DNA from: a virus
Strand: one strand, 5' to 3'
IMG/VR virus record: IMGVR_UViG_3300035665_000232
Location: 1 to 24,395 of that record
Length of the DNA: 24,395 nt
Position 1 is the stretch's first letter, and every line of letters starts with the position of its first letter. Positions 1 through 6,162 of this stretch are shown in pieces. A model generated the notes under the pieces. That model was not told the DNA's origin. It searched no databases and worked only from the letters and a program-made list of their open reading frames with translations. The translations under genes were made by a program, and so were the position numbers.

Positions 1-2
1 CA

Positions 3-200
3 ATTGAAGAAGAAAAGCAATGGAAACAATTTGCCGTCGACCATGATTGCGTCAAGGTTGAGCAAATAAGAGGCAACGTTTTAACTGGTCTTGGCTACGG
101 AATGACAACAAATGGCACAATGGGAACAGTTGTCACTACGACAGTGGAGCCTGACAAGATCGGCTGGCGCTGCAATGATGGGGTCACTTATTGGCGCTGA
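3..200 (+). CDS. Small phage protein, 3' part only
   Basis: This is an open frame from the window edge to TGA at 198-200: 65 residues with no start in view, so the gene begins upstream. The C-terminus reads GWRCNDGVTYWR. A very similar ending (CDDGVTYWR) is, from memory, common in small uncharacterised phage proteins, which supports a real gene. The preceding part has a Gly/Thr-rich stretch with GYGMTTNGTMGTVVTT and no membrane segment. The stretch is visibly less GC-rich than most of the window. It is transcribed towards the minus-strand operon, and its stop codon abuts the stop of the 201-410 gene in the palindrome TGATCA. Function unknown. An ATG at 112 opens another frame through this region, which I regard as a shadow. 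Confidence 0.6.
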   Translation: MEEEKQWKQFAVDHDCVKVEQIRGNVLTGLGYGMTTNGTMGTVVTTTVEPDKIGWRCNDGVTYWR

Positions 201-410
201 TCACACCCCCGGCTCATCACACTCCGAAGGCCCCCGCCGCGGCTGCTCACTCCCTGCTGGGAGCTGCAGTCCGCGGCGTTGGCATTTCCAGCGAAACGAC
301 CGCAGCGCCGCGTGACGGCTGGCACTGACGGCCTCGACTCCCCACCCCTGGATCAGCCAAACGGGAATCCCGTTGCGGATGACCAGTTCGCTAGTGGGGA
401 GGTGCTCCAT
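201..410 (-). CDS. Hypothetical protein, last gene of the minus operon
   Basis: A 69-residue frame with ATG at 410, 29 bases after the stop of the PP-loop gene. The N-terminal half (MEHLPTSELVIRNGIPVWLI) has an ordinary mixed composition. The C-terminal half is Arg/Pro/Ser-rich and could be non-structured. I see no Shine-Dalgarno sequence, motif or membrane segment. It is the last possible gene of the long leftward operon, and its TGA (203-201) touches the stop of the convergent plus-strand gene. I do not recognise a family. It is plausible because it fills the only free space before the convergent gene, but it could be a chance frame. Confidence 0.45.
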   Translation of the reverse strand: MEHLPTSELVIRNGIPVWLIQGWGVEAVSASRHAALRSFRWKCQRRGLQLPAGSEQPRRGPSECDEPGV

Positions 411-439
411 GGCTTAGGCTATAGCTGGAACAGATTGAA

Positions 440-1243
440 TTACGTCATGCAGTAACCAGACTCGCAGCCATCCTGCTCGTCGATCCATTCAGGGAACAGC
501 CCAAGTTGATCGGGAATTGCAGCGGCCAGCGGTTGCCCACGTCTTGCGCCAACTCCTGACATGAAAACCCGATCCTTGCCGATCGCCTTGCGCCTGGCGT
601 TGAGCTGATCCTCCAGCCCCGCAGCGCTGGCGAACAGCTCGGGCCGCTCGCGGCGCATCGTGATCCACTGATCGGTGGTCTTGTAGGGGCAGAACCAGCA
701 GCTGGACTTTGGCGGCTGCGGCAGCCCAGCTTCGGCCACTATCCGCAGGCAGTCTTGGCGGCTGTAGCCCAGCTCAATCAGTGGGTAGGCACTGCTGTAG
801 CAGTCGGACTCGCGGCTGGGCGTAGCGCGGTGCGGCTCATCCGTGCTGATGCCCTTTCCTGGCACGCAGCCCGGCGCGTTGGCCTTAATCCATCTGGCAA
901 TGGGCTTAATTTTGAACTCAACTGTGCAGTTGCGATTGCCTGGCGAGCCGTTAGCCATCCGCACAGGAATGTTGATCGCACGCAAGGGCCGACGCAGATC
1001 GTCGTATAGATCAACTGGCGTGCCATCGCGTCGGCGACGCTGGATCTCCACCCACTCAATCCCGTGCCGTGCCGCGCAAGGCTTGAGTACTTCTGCGACG
1101 TAGGCGATGGTGCGGGGATCTTCGGCTTTGTCGCCGACGTTGGCGAAGATGAAGGTGCGATAAGGGATGACGCCCTGAGCCGCCAGTGCTAGGCATGCCG
1201 TGGATTGCACTCCGCCGCCGCAGCTGAATACATGGTCGGTCAT
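440..1243 (-). CDS. PP-loop ATPase, PAPS-reductase-like phage enzyme
   Basis: The 267-residue protein has an N-terminal PP-loop, SCGGGVQST at residues 7-15, which binds ATP in adenine-nucleotide alpha-hydrolases such as PAPS reductases, tRNA thiolation enzymes and DndC. A Cys at 106 (NRNCTVEFK) is followed by KPIARWI. The block YPLIELGYSRQDC (153-165) leads into SSCWFCPY with a CxxC at 182/185, an arrangement typical of phage proteins annotated as PAPS reductase/FAD synthetase. The cysteines could hold a metal or carry sulfur. The real substrate in phages is unknown: activation of a nucleotide or sulfate, or base/tRNA/DNA thio-modification, are all possible. ATG at 1243 lies 3 bases after the upstream gene's TAG, so it belongs to the operon. 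A role in sulfate assimilation as such is unlikely, because no partner genes are visible. Confidence 0.85.
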   Translation of the reverse strand: MTDHVFSCGGGVQSTACLALAAQGVIPYRTFIFANVGDKAEDPRTIAYVAEVLKPCAARHGIEWVEIQRRRRDGTPVDLYDDLRRPLRAINIPVRMANGSPGNRNCTVEFKIKPIARWIKANAPGCVPGKGISTDEPHRATPSRESDCYSSAYPLIELGYSRQDCLRIVAEAGLPQPPKSSCWFCPYKTTDQWITMRRERPELFASAAGLEDQLNARRKAIGKDRVFMSGVGARRGQPLAAAIPDQLGLFPEWIDEQDGCESGYCMT

Positions 1244-1246
1244 TGG

Positions 1247-1726
1247 CTATGCATCCTGGAACAACGCGCAGTCCCGAGCGAACCCGGGGCCCTCGATGAC
1301 GGGATCAGGAAAACCCATGCGGCAGGGGTGCTCAGCGTCTGGGCCCTGCCACTCGCGGCACCGCTCACACGACGGGTCGCCGGGTCGCAGCGGCGGCCGG
1401 TAGCTGATCCCGGTCCAGTCGCTGTAGGCCCGCCCGGCCCAAATCTGTCGCACCATCTCACCACTGCAGCCGAACTGCTGCGCCGTGAACCGCTGGGTCT
1501 GATGGCCTTTCAGCATGACGATCTGAGCAATCTGCTCCCGGGTGAATCGCCGTGTCCAACCAGGCCGACCCGGTGCCTGTATCGGCTCGCCGTCAAGATC
1601 AACCGTGAGAAAGCCGCATGACTTGCAGTGCCTACGCCGGCGGCGCTGCCCACGAATCATGCGGCTGTAAATGATGCAGAACGACGAAGGGTCGCCGCAC
1701 TCTGGGCACTGCTGGCCTTTCTTCAC
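1247..1726 (-). CDS. Zinc-ribbon / HTH DNA-binding protein
   Basis: I place the start at GTG 1726 because it overlaps the stop of the upstream gene as GTGA, the spacing used all along this operon; an ATG at 1771 is an alternative giving 174 residues. The 159-residue product begins with a zinc ribbon, CPEC at 7-10 and CKSC at 34-37, around a very basic stretch (RGQRRRRRHC), as in NrdR-type ribbons. Next comes a helix-turn-helix region at about 62-97 (FTREQIAQIV ... FGCSGEMVRQIWAGRAY). A second Cys cluster follows (C120, C123, C135, C153) in a segment ending FPDPVIEGPGFARDCALFQ, a tail I associate with cyanobacterial phage proteins. It is probably a sequence-specific DNA-binding regulator. Its target is unknown. 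Confidence 0.8.
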   Translation of the reverse strand: MKKGQQCPECGDPSSFCIIYSRMIRGQRRRRRHCKSCGFLTVDLDGEPIQAPGRPGWTRRFTREQIAQIVMLKGHQTQRFTAQQFGCSGEMVRQIWAGRAYSDWTGISYRPPLRPGDPSCERCREWQGPDAEHPCRMGFPDPVIEGPGFARDCALFQDA

Positions 1727-1935
1727 GGCACAACTGGTGAGCTGCTTAAATGAATCTGCGGCACAAGCCATTCGTGACCATCGGCATCCACTAGGTAGTA
1801 GTGCGGCCAGTCGGCGGCGCCGCGGCCAAGGGCTGAGGTGATGATCGCCGGTTCCTGAGGGCGACCGGCGATGTAGACGTGATCCCCTGGGCTGAATCGC
1901 CAGGGGTTGGCGGTACGGGTGGCGGTTAGAGCCAT
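1723..1935 (-). CDS. Small SH3/KOW-like protein
   Basis: A 70-residue protein with ATG at 1935, only 2 bases after the TAA of the upstream membrane protein; its TGA overlaps the GTG of the next gene. After a short N-terminus it reads as a small beta-barrel: FSPGDHVYIAG, then AIITSALGRG, then HYYLVDADGHEWLVPQIHLS. The pattern of a 'GD-V-I' strand followed by a 'DG-E-W-V' strand resembles KOW/SH3-type folds found in many small phage and cyanobacterial proteins. The family is inferred from the pattern only. Function unknown. Confidence 0.65.
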   Translation of the reverse strand: MALTATRTANPWRFSPGDHVYIAGRPQEPAIITSALGRGAADWPHYYLVDADGHEWLVPQIHLSSSPVVP

Positions 1936-1937
1936 GG

Positions 1938-2105
1938 TTATTTGGCGATGGTGAAGACGTTGAAGGCGATCCCGACGGCGTTGACAATCGCCAGGAACAT
2001 GAATGCCACTGGATCAATTGCTCCAGTGTTGATCCAGTGCACACAAAAAGCAATCAATGCCGAATGGACGATGATGAGTAGAAACGCCGGAAGTCTCATA
2101 GCCAT
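1938..2105 (-). CDS. Small membrane protein, two TM segments
   Basis: Hand translation gives 55 residues from ATG 2105 to TAA 1940-1938; a second in-frame ATG lies at 2099. Two hydrophobic helices are clear: PAFLLIIVHSALIAFCVHW near residues 6-24, and PVAFMFLAIVNAVGIAFNVF near 32-51, separated by a short polar turn (INTGAID). It sits between two confident genes of the operon, 39 bases after the preceding stop and 2 bases before the next ATG, with no other frame filling the space. It is probably an inner-membrane protein. Small phage membrane proteins of this type can act in superinfection exclusion or host takeover, but nothing here shows which. Confidence 0.7.
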   Translation of the reverse strand: MAMRLPAFLLIIVHSALIAFCVHWINTGAIDPVAFMFLAIVNAVGIAFNVFTIAK

Positions 2106-2144
2106 GGTGTGGATCTCCGAGACAGGATGGTGATCGAGCTGGCA

Positions 2145-2327
2145 TCAGGATGCCAGCTCAGCGAACTGGTACGCCTGCCGTTTGCAGGTGGCGCGGATGG
2201 TGCAGCGCATCGGCCGGCAGCCGGGCCAGTGGATCTGCACCGGCCAGAACCTGGCGCCGGGCTCGCTGGTCCTGGTGATGCCCTCGCCAGCGGACTGGCA
2301 GGCGTCGTCGCCGGGGGTGAAGGTCAT
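2145..2327 (-). CDS. Hypothetical Cys-containing small protein
   Basis: A 60-residue frame whose ATG at 2327 overlaps the upstream stop as ATGA. It has four Cys (residues 10, 37, 42, 48); the last three form the cluster PGCRPMRCTIRATCKRQ, which might bind a metal. The central part (PGARFWPVQIHWPG) looks like a beta-strand. There are no membrane segments and I recognise no family. The position and the overlap are the main support for it being real. Confidence 0.55.
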   Translation of the reverse strand: MTFTPGDDACQSAGEGITRTSEPGARFWPVQIHWPGCRPMRCTIRATCKRQAYQFAELAS

Positions 2328-2578
2328 TGGTTGGCCTCCAGTTCGCGGGCAGAGAATTGGGCGACAACCTGGCCGGCGTCATGCCGCCGATGCCTGGCGT
2401 GATCAGCGCATAGCTGACGGGCGCTTTCAATCGTGTAGTTGCTGTTGCATTCGACTCCACTGCCGCCACGCTCGCACGGCCTAAAGAACGGCCACCACCA
2501 CACCTTGTACTGAGCTTCATAGCCCAGCCATCCATCCCGCACAACGCGGTAGCGGGTCGGGGGGAATCTGAGTTTCAT
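2324..2578 (-). CDS. Hypothetical protein
   Basis: 84 residues; ATG 2578 overlaps the preceding TGA by 4 bases (ATGA), and its own stop overlaps the next gene the same way. The N-terminus is rich in aromatic and basic residues (RFPPTRYRVVRDGWLGYEAQYKVWWWPFF is broken here only as a description of positions 4-32), followed by a Cys-bearing stretch (C35, C44, C57) and a helical C-terminus (ESARQLCADHARHRRHDAG). The aromatic run is reminiscent of short phage proteins that recast numerical parameters or bind DNA, but no family is recognised. Function unknown. Confidence 0.6.
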   Translation of the reverse strand: MKLRFPPTRYRVVRDGWLGYEAQYKVWWWPFFRPCERGGSGVECNSNYTIESARQLCADHARHRRHDAGQVVAQFSARELEANQ

Positions 2579-2901
2579 TGCTGGGCCTCCGGTTTCAATA
2601 GATACACATTGATTCGTTCTTCCGTCATCCAGTCGGCGATGCCGTCAATTTCATCTTCAGCAAGCATCCGAACGACAGTCATTTCGGGCCAGTTGTAGCC
2701 GCTGATCCTGATTTCCGCCGAGACAGTCAACGGATGAAGTTTCAGCGCCTTGATTAGCCGCCGCATGGATGCGTTGTGGGGAGACGCTGGCGCGGGGGGT
2801 CGCTGCCTGGCGCTGGAGATCGCTTGTCTGATCTGAATGCTGGTCATCGCTGGCAGCGTGGCCAGCAACGGCAGCAGCAGGGGTGGGAGCAGGTCGGTCA
2901 T
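2575..2901 (-). CDS. Hypothetical protein with N-terminal hydrophobic stretch
   Basis: 108 residues from ATG 2901, which overlaps the upstream TGA (ATGA). The first 18 residues contain a Leu/Pro-rich hydrophobic stretch (LLPPLLLPLLATLPAM) that could be a short membrane or signal-like segment. Internal Met 19 or Met 46 (MRRLIKALKLHPLTV) could be the real start of a soluble core. The rest, with NWPEMTVVRMLAEDEIDGIADWMTEERINVYLL, looks like a small alpha/beta domain with an acidic helix. No family recognised. It is part of the ATGA-coupled series, which makes it likely to be expressed. Confidence 0.6.
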   Translation of the reverse strand: MTDLLPPLLLPLLATLPAMTSIQIRQAISSARQRPPAPASPHNASMRRLIKALKLHPLTVSAEIRISGYNWPEMTVVRMLAEDEIDGIADWMTEERINVYLLKPEAQQ

Positions 2902-3335
2902 TGCTGGGCCTCCAGTTCGGCGAGGCGGTTGAGGGCTTCCTCTAAAACATTGAGTTGCTGCTTGGTTTCTGCGCCTTCTAGGTCCACTACGCTTCCTAGG
3001 TTTTTCAACTGGCGGACCACCGCCAGCCCCTGCTCCGCCAGCGTCGGCGGCTTGGGGCGCATGGCGGCGCGGAGATCGGCAATAAGAGTTGGCGCTGATC
3101 CAGCGATTGATGCCCCGTATGGGCCAGTAATCAGCCAGTGCTCGACCGCCTCCAGTTCCTGGTCCGCTTGCTCCTGCACTTCATGCTCGCGCTGGTCCCA
3201 GCCCCACTGGGCAGCCCTGTCGGCCATTATTGCGGCGACTGTCCCAGGCTTGGCATTGAGTGATGTCTTTGCCATCGCTTCGTTTAGCCATTCGGTGAAC
3301 AGCTCCAGCGGCAGCTTCACAGGATGATCAGTCAT
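2898..3335 (-). CDS. Phage hypothetical protein with C-terminal coiled coil
   Basis: 145 residues, ATG 3335, overlapping the end of the upstream membrane gene by 8 bases. The N-terminus (TDHPVKLPLELFTEWLNEA) followed by AAQWGWDQ and a helical ELEAVEHWL block resembles, from memory, a family of small cyanobacterial-phage proteins with 'HPITPPPELVQQW ... QWGADQELEACCEWL'. The C-terminal third (LKNLGSVVDLEGAETKQQ then EEALNRLAELEAQQ) reads as a coiled coil. No catalytic motif is seen. Function unknown; the family resemblance supports a cyanobacterial host. Confidence 0.7.
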   Translation of the reverse strand: MTDHPVKLPLELFTEWLNEAMAKTSLNAKPGTVAAIMADRAAQWGWDQREHEVQEQADQELEAVEHWLITGPYGASIAGSAPTLIADLRAAMRPKPPTLAEQGLAVVRQLKNLGSVVDLEGAETKQQLNVLEEALNRLAELEAQQ

Positions 3336-3486
3336 GATGAATCATCAAATAGGAAATGAAAGGAATACCTGAGATCAAGGCAAACAGAGCTGCAAGAAAA
3401 CCATCGCCGTACAAAGCAACTACAAAAGCTGCAGAGCCAAAGAGAAGGGTGACGGTTATCAGGCATGTGGCTTCAGTCCGACTCAT
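3328..3486 (-). CDS. Small membrane protein, two TM segments
   Basis: I choose ATG 3486 because it overlaps the upstream TGA as ATGA; a longer frame opens at 3561 but its extra residues are Gly/Arg-rich and out of character. The 52-residue product is almost entirely membrane: CLITVTLLFGSAAFVVALYG at about 8-27 and FLAALFALISGIPFISYLMI at about 30-49, then HHD. It is one of several tiny membrane proteins in this operon. Function unknown. Confidence 0.7.
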   Translation of the reverse strand: MSRTEATCLITVTLLFGSAAFVVALYGDGFLAALFALISGIPFISYLMIHHD

Positions 3487-3644
3487 CGCCGCACCTCCAC
3501 CTGCTGAATCCCCACCTCCTGAACCAGCACCACGGCGCCAGCCACCATGCCCAGCAGGCACAGCGCCAGGCAGATCACGGCTCGGCGACCGGCAGCGGCC
3601 TGGGCAGCAGCCTGAGCGCGGCGGGCCTGGGCCTGGCGGAGCAC
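3483..3644 (-). CDS. Small single-TM protein, start uncertain
   Basis: The supported part is the C-terminal about 53 residues: a basic, Ala/Gln-rich helix (RQAQARRAQAAAQAAAGRR), one membrane helix (AVICLALCLLGMVAGAVVLV) and a short tail ending VEVRR. The TGA overlaps the ATG of the next gene. No ATG lies between the previous gene's stop at 3661 and the TM, so I use GTG 3644 as the most likely start. The frame stays open to an ATG at 3866, but that would overlap the 3661-3849 gene completely. The topology suggests a positively charged cytoplasmic side followed by one helix. Function unknown. Confidence 0.55.
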   Translation of the reverse strand: MLRQAQARRAQAAAQAAAGRRAVICLALCLLGMVAGAVVLVQEVGIQQVEVRR

Positions 3645-3660
3645 AGCAGCCAGGCGGTGA

Positions 3661-3849
3661 TCAGATGAAGAAGGAGCATGGGGCCTCCTCCATGCTGAGG
3701 ATCTCGGCGCCGGGGAACTGAGCGTAGAAGGCCTCGCGAACGGCAGTACGACCCCACCCCTTGGGGCAGCTCCATTCAAGTTTGTGGATTGTGTCATCGG
3801 TGGGACGGCGATAAGTGATCTTGTGGGTGATTCCGGTGAATACAGGCAT
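3661..3849 (-). CDS. Hypothetical 62-residue protein
   Basis: ATG 3849 lies 20 bases after the stop of the upstream 39-residue membrane protein; the frame is open to an earlier ATG at 3921, which would overlap that gene. The product has a compact alpha/beta look: PVFTGITHKITYRR, HKLEWSCPKGWGRTAVREAF, then FPGAEILSMEEAPCSFFI. The strand-helix-strand pattern resembles small phage proteins of unknown role. No metal-binding or catalytic set is obvious. Confidence 0.6.
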   Translation of the reverse strand: MPVFTGITHKITYRRPTDDTIHKLEWSCPKGWGRTAVREAFYAQFPGAEILSMEEAPCSFFI

Positions 3850-3869
3850 GGGTTGCGGAGATTCATTGG

Positions 3870-3989
3870 TCAGTGCAAAAAAGCAAGAACGCCGTAAATT
3901 AAGCCCAATGCGGTTTTCCATGGTTTGTTGTCAATTACGGATGCACAAAAAATCATTGAAATAATAAGCATTGTATCGTGAGTAAACAT
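3870..3989 (-). CDS. Very small membrane protein, two TM segments
   Basis: Hand translation gives 39 residues, ATG 3989 to TGA 3872-3870, 3 bases after the stop of the upstream gene. The sequence has two short hydrophobic helices (MLIISMIFCASVI and TALGLIYGVLAFL) flanking a polar turn with DNKPWK. The DNA is clearly more AT-rich than its neighbours. Two-helix mini-proteins of this kind recur in this operon (1938-2105, 3328-3486), suggesting a class of membrane-acting phage peptides. Function unknown. Confidence 0.6.
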   Translation of the reverse strand: MFTHDTMLIISMIFCASVIDNKPWKTALGLIYGVLAFLH

Positions 3990-3992
3990 GGC

Positions 3993-4298
3993 TCAGAAAG
4001 CGTCACAGGCAGAGGTGATGAGCTGGCGAACAATCTCCAGCTCAGCGAGCAGGCTGTCTGCCAGACCCGTGGGCAGCGCTGGGCCCGAGTCCCAGGCGTT
4101 GTCGTTGATTGCGCTGGCCGTGACCTTCGCCGCATCGATCAGCCCCACCAGCAGGGGCATGAGCGGGCGGTTGCGCTCGCCGCAGTCGGGCAGCTCAATC
4201 AGGGAGTCCACGTGTGCCGGCAGCGCCTGGCGGGCGGCCTGAAGGATCAGGTCCGACAGGGCGCCGTCACAGGAGAGGGGTGGGGTGGGGGTGGGCAT
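3993..4298 (-). CDS. Hypothetical helical protein
   Basis: 101 residues; ATG 4298 shares a base with the upstream TAA (TAATG). Mostly helical: ALSDLILQAARQALPAHVD, LMPLLVGLIDAAKVTASAIND, LADSLLAELEIVRQLITSA. It has two N-terminal Cys (10, 39) and no motif I recognise. A GAGAG stretch lies about 4 bases upstream of the start. Its place just after the Gp157-type block suggests an early accessory function, but this is only context. Confidence 0.6.
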   Translation of the reverse strand: MPTPTPPLSCDGALSDLILQAARQALPAHVDSLIELPDCGERNRPLMPLLVGLIDAAKVTASAINDNAWDSGPALPTGLADSLLAELEIVRQLITSACDAF

Positions 4299-4645
4299 TA
4301 GCTCTCTGTTTTTGTGGGCTGGTAGGTGCTAGTGGCTCGCTGTTTTACCCATGCAATCGCTTCGCCGAGAGTTACAGCACCCGAAAGGCGGACATCTTGA
4401 TCACCCGATGCCAGCCAAAAGGAGCCGCTGGGCTCTCTAAAGGCCGTTTCAGTATCGCGGTAGCCAAACCCTGTCATTCGATCCAATACGGTCAGGCTTC
4501 CAACGTCTGTATGCAATGCCCATTGGCGGCGATTCGTGTCATGCTGATTAGGGACTGTTTCAAACATGGAAGGGTCAAAGTGGGCGTCAAGTGTTGCCCC
4601 AACCCAAAAGGGTTTTCCGCTTTCGGCGTGAACTTGTCTTTTCAT
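4298..4645 (-). CDS. Hypothetical protein downstream of Gp157-like gene
   Basis: I place the start at ATG 4645 (ATGA overlap with the Gp157-like stop) rather than the ATG 4 codons upstream. 115 residues. The N-terminus (KRQVHAESGKPFWVGATLDAH) and central part (WALHTDVGSLTVLDRMTGFGYRDTETAFREPSG) look like a beta-rich domain with a conserved-looking GFGYRDTETAF motif. The last part (TLGEAIAWVKQRA) is a helix. It contains no Cys and no membrane segment. No family is recognised; tight coupling to the Gp157-like gene suggests co-expression in the early phase. Confidence 0.65.
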   Translation of the reverse strand: MKRQVHAESGKPFWVGATLDAHFDPSMFETVPNQHDTNRRQWALHTDVGSLTVLDRMTGFGYRDTETAFREPSGSFWLASGDQDVRLSGAVTLGEAIAWVKQRATSTYQPTKTES

Positions 4646-5247
4646 TTGATACTCCAACTGCGGCGCTCGACCAGGGAGCAGCCGGGCACGGTTTTGACCG
4701 TGGCAACAGCAGCGGCCTTGGCGGCGGCTTCGTCGCTCGGCGCGACCGCCACGGCTGCGGCCACGGCGGTTTTGATCGCGTCCTTGATCGCGGTCTTGTT
4801 GGCTTCGATCTTGGTGCGCTGATACAGCTTCGGTAGATCCTCCGGCTCGCAGTCCACCACCACAACCGTAGACTTCCGGCTGGCCAGCTTGTGCTCGGGC
4901 AACTGATAGGAGGTCTCATCAGGGATGGCCTTCTGCAGCGCCGCCACCAACCGATCTTGCAGCGCATCGGCCTGCTGCTCATCACTAGCGGCCAGCTCTG
5001 CCAGCGCCTGAGCGCGAGCTTTGCGGGCAGCGTGGCGGGCCCGGAGCGAGTCGATCACCCAACACCAGGCGTCGGCCTTGGCGAGGATGGCCTGTTTGTT
5101 GTCGGACTCGGCGGAGATCAGGCCTTCCAGCGTGGCAGTGGCCGCGGCCACCACGGCGGGGTCGTCGCTGAACAGGTCGGCGGCGGCCTCGTCGATCTGC
5201 TGCTGCAGGCGGAGGGCGTCGCCGGTGAGGTGAAAGAGGGTAGTCAT
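4642..5247 (-). CDS. Gp157-like siphophage protein
   Basis: 201 residues, ATG 5247 overlapping the upstream stop as ATGA. The architecture matches the siphovirus Gp157 family, known from Streptococcus thermophilus phages: N-terminal LFHLTGDALRLQQQI, a long helical/coiled-coil middle with the typical DNKQAILAKADAWCWVIDSL and RARHAARKARAQAL stretches, and a C-terminal domain with LASRKSTVVVVDCEPEDLPK, then LYQRTKIEANKTAIKDAIKT and a final VPGCSLVERRSWSIK. These blocks are the conserved end of the family. An Ala-rich insert of about 25 residues (161-185) separates the last two blocks and is longer than I expect. Family members usually sit with phage recombination/replication genes; the biochemical role is not settled. 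Confidence 0.85.
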   Translation of the reverse strand: MTTLFHLTGDALRLQQQIDEAAADLFSDDPAVVAAATATLEGLISAESDNKQAILAKADAWCWVIDSLRARHAARKARAQALAELAASDEQQADALQDRLVAALQKAIPDETSYQLPEHKLASRKSTVVVVDCEPEDLPKLYQRTKIEANKTAIKDAIKTAVAAAVAVAPSDEAAAKAAAVATVKTVPGCSLVERRSWSIK

Positions 5248-5738
5248 TGGCCGGCCTCGACCAGATTGGCTTGAGCCAGAAGTAGTGCGGCTTGGCTCCG
5301 CAACTGCTCTGCCTTGGCACGCTGATAGGAAAGCTCGGGCTGTTCAAACGTCTCAGCGGTTGGGCGCATCTGCGCTTCCAGCCCCGCCACCCGTTGCTCC
5401 AGCGCGGCGATGCCACCCGGAACACCACGCCCACCCTCGGGAATAGCGCCATCGGGCGGAAGGCCCTCCAGCGCTTCCAGTCGCTTAACCAGAGCGGATG
5501 CCAGCACGGACTGCGCTCTGATGTGTTCCTTTAGTTGTTGCTCCAGCGCGGCGATGCGGTTGAGCGTCCACTTGGGCGCAGAGCCATCGTCTTGGGCTCC
5601 TTCTAGCTTCGCTAGCCGAGATTGGAGATGCGAATAGAGCAGTCCAACCGCATCTTCACCGCGCTCCAACTCCGCCACCCGCTGCTCCAGGTCGGGGAGG
5701 CCACCCGGCAGCTCAGCGACACCTTCCAGCTCCCCCAC
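5244..5738 (-). CDS. Coiled-coil protein; probable 3' part of a frameshifted gene
   Basis: The frame runs from an upstream stop at about 5780 to TGA at 5244-5246, with GTG 5738 as the first conventional start. It encodes heptad-like repeats: LEQRVAELE, LEQRVAGLEAQM, RIAALEQQLKEH, KRLEALEGLPPDG, then a long helix to QANLVEAGQ, so it is likely an extended trimeric or dimeric coiled coil. Upstream of the GTG the same frame already reads PTEPDRIAALEQRVGELEG, coding-like sequence with no start. Adding one base to the run of five G at 5775-5779 joins this frame to the ATG-started frame of 5956 into one 237-codon gene. I therefore think it is the second half of a single protein. Confidence 0.65.
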   Translation of the reverse strand: MGELEGVAELPGGLPDLEQRVAELERGEDAVGLLYSHLQSRLAKLEGAQDDGSAPKWTLNRIAALEQQLKEHIRAQSVLASALVKRLEALEGLPPDGAIPEGGRGVPGGIAALEQRVAGLEAQMRPTAETFEQPELSYQRAKAEQLRSQAALLLAQANLVEAGQ

Positions 5739-5956
5739 CCGCTGCTCCAGCGCGGCGATGCGGTCGGGTTCGGTGGGGGTTCAGCAGGTGGCTGCCAGTG
5801 GTTGGTGTGCTGCCATGGTGCGCCGGCAGCGACGTGGCTCCAGTAAATACGGCAGAAGCTGCCGCCGCGAGGGTGCATCTTCACATGCACCGACCCGATG
5901 TGATCCCCATCCGCCTCTGTCGGCAGACGGTCTGTGATCCATTCGGCGTTGCTCAT
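5612..5956 (-). CDS. N-terminal part of the frameshifted coiled-coil gene
   Basis: ATG 5956 overlaps the upstream TGA (ATGA). The first 60 or so residues look real: SNAEWITDRLPTEADGDHIG, a conserved-looking domain with SFCRIYWSHV and WQHTNHWQPPAEP. The phrase 'ITDRLPTEADGD' is typical of small proteins of cyanobacterial phages and prophages. After PPAEPPP the frame turns into low-quality sequence rich in Trp/Ser/Arg (RWSSGWGSWKV, WSSGWRSWS), which is simply the coiled-coil region read out of frame. So residues after about 60 are probably not native, and the protein should continue in the frame of 5244-5738. Confidence 0.6.
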   Translation of the reverse strand: MSNAEWITDRLPTEADGDHIGSVHVKMHPRGGSFCRIYWSHVAAGAPWQHTNHWQPPAEPPPNPTASPRWSSGWGSWKVSLSCRVASPTWSSGWRSWSAVKMRLDCSIRISNLG

Positions 5957-6162
5957 TGCCCAGCCTCCACGCGCAGCTCAACCCAGAGGGCGTCCCAGGT
6001 GGGGGCCTTGGGGCCGGTGGTGAAGCGGTTGAAGGCGGCGGGCTCCTGATGGGCGTGGAGCCAGATGGAGAGCGCGGCAACGGCTGCCAAGGGGCTTAGG
6101 CCGATGACTATAGCCGCCGTGCCTAGGGCAAGCTCCCTGAGCAGGTCCTTGAAATCGTCCAT
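5953..6162 (-). CDS. Small membrane protein heading the minus operon
   Basis: 69 residues, ATG 6162. After an acidic/basic N-terminal helix (MDDFKDLLREL) comes a long hydrophobic segment (LALGTAAIVIGLSPLAAVAALSIWL, residues about 11-36), long enough for one helix or a hairpin around Pro, followed by HAHQEPAAF and a polar C-terminus. It is the first gene of the leftward operon and diverges from the sigma gene. Its leader carries CACTCGC 7 bases before the ATG and a TATGGT -10-like hexamer further up. Function unknown. Confidence 0.7.
   Translation of the reverse strand: MDDFKDLLRELALGTAAIVIGLSPLAAVAALSIWLHAHQEPAAFNRFTTGPKAPTWDALWVELRVEAGQ

Noticed and set aside
3483-3866. 127-codon reading of the 3483 gene from ATG 3866
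   Set aside because: It would completely overlap the more plausible 62-residue gene at 3661-3849; its first half is Ser/Pro/Arg-rich without structure.
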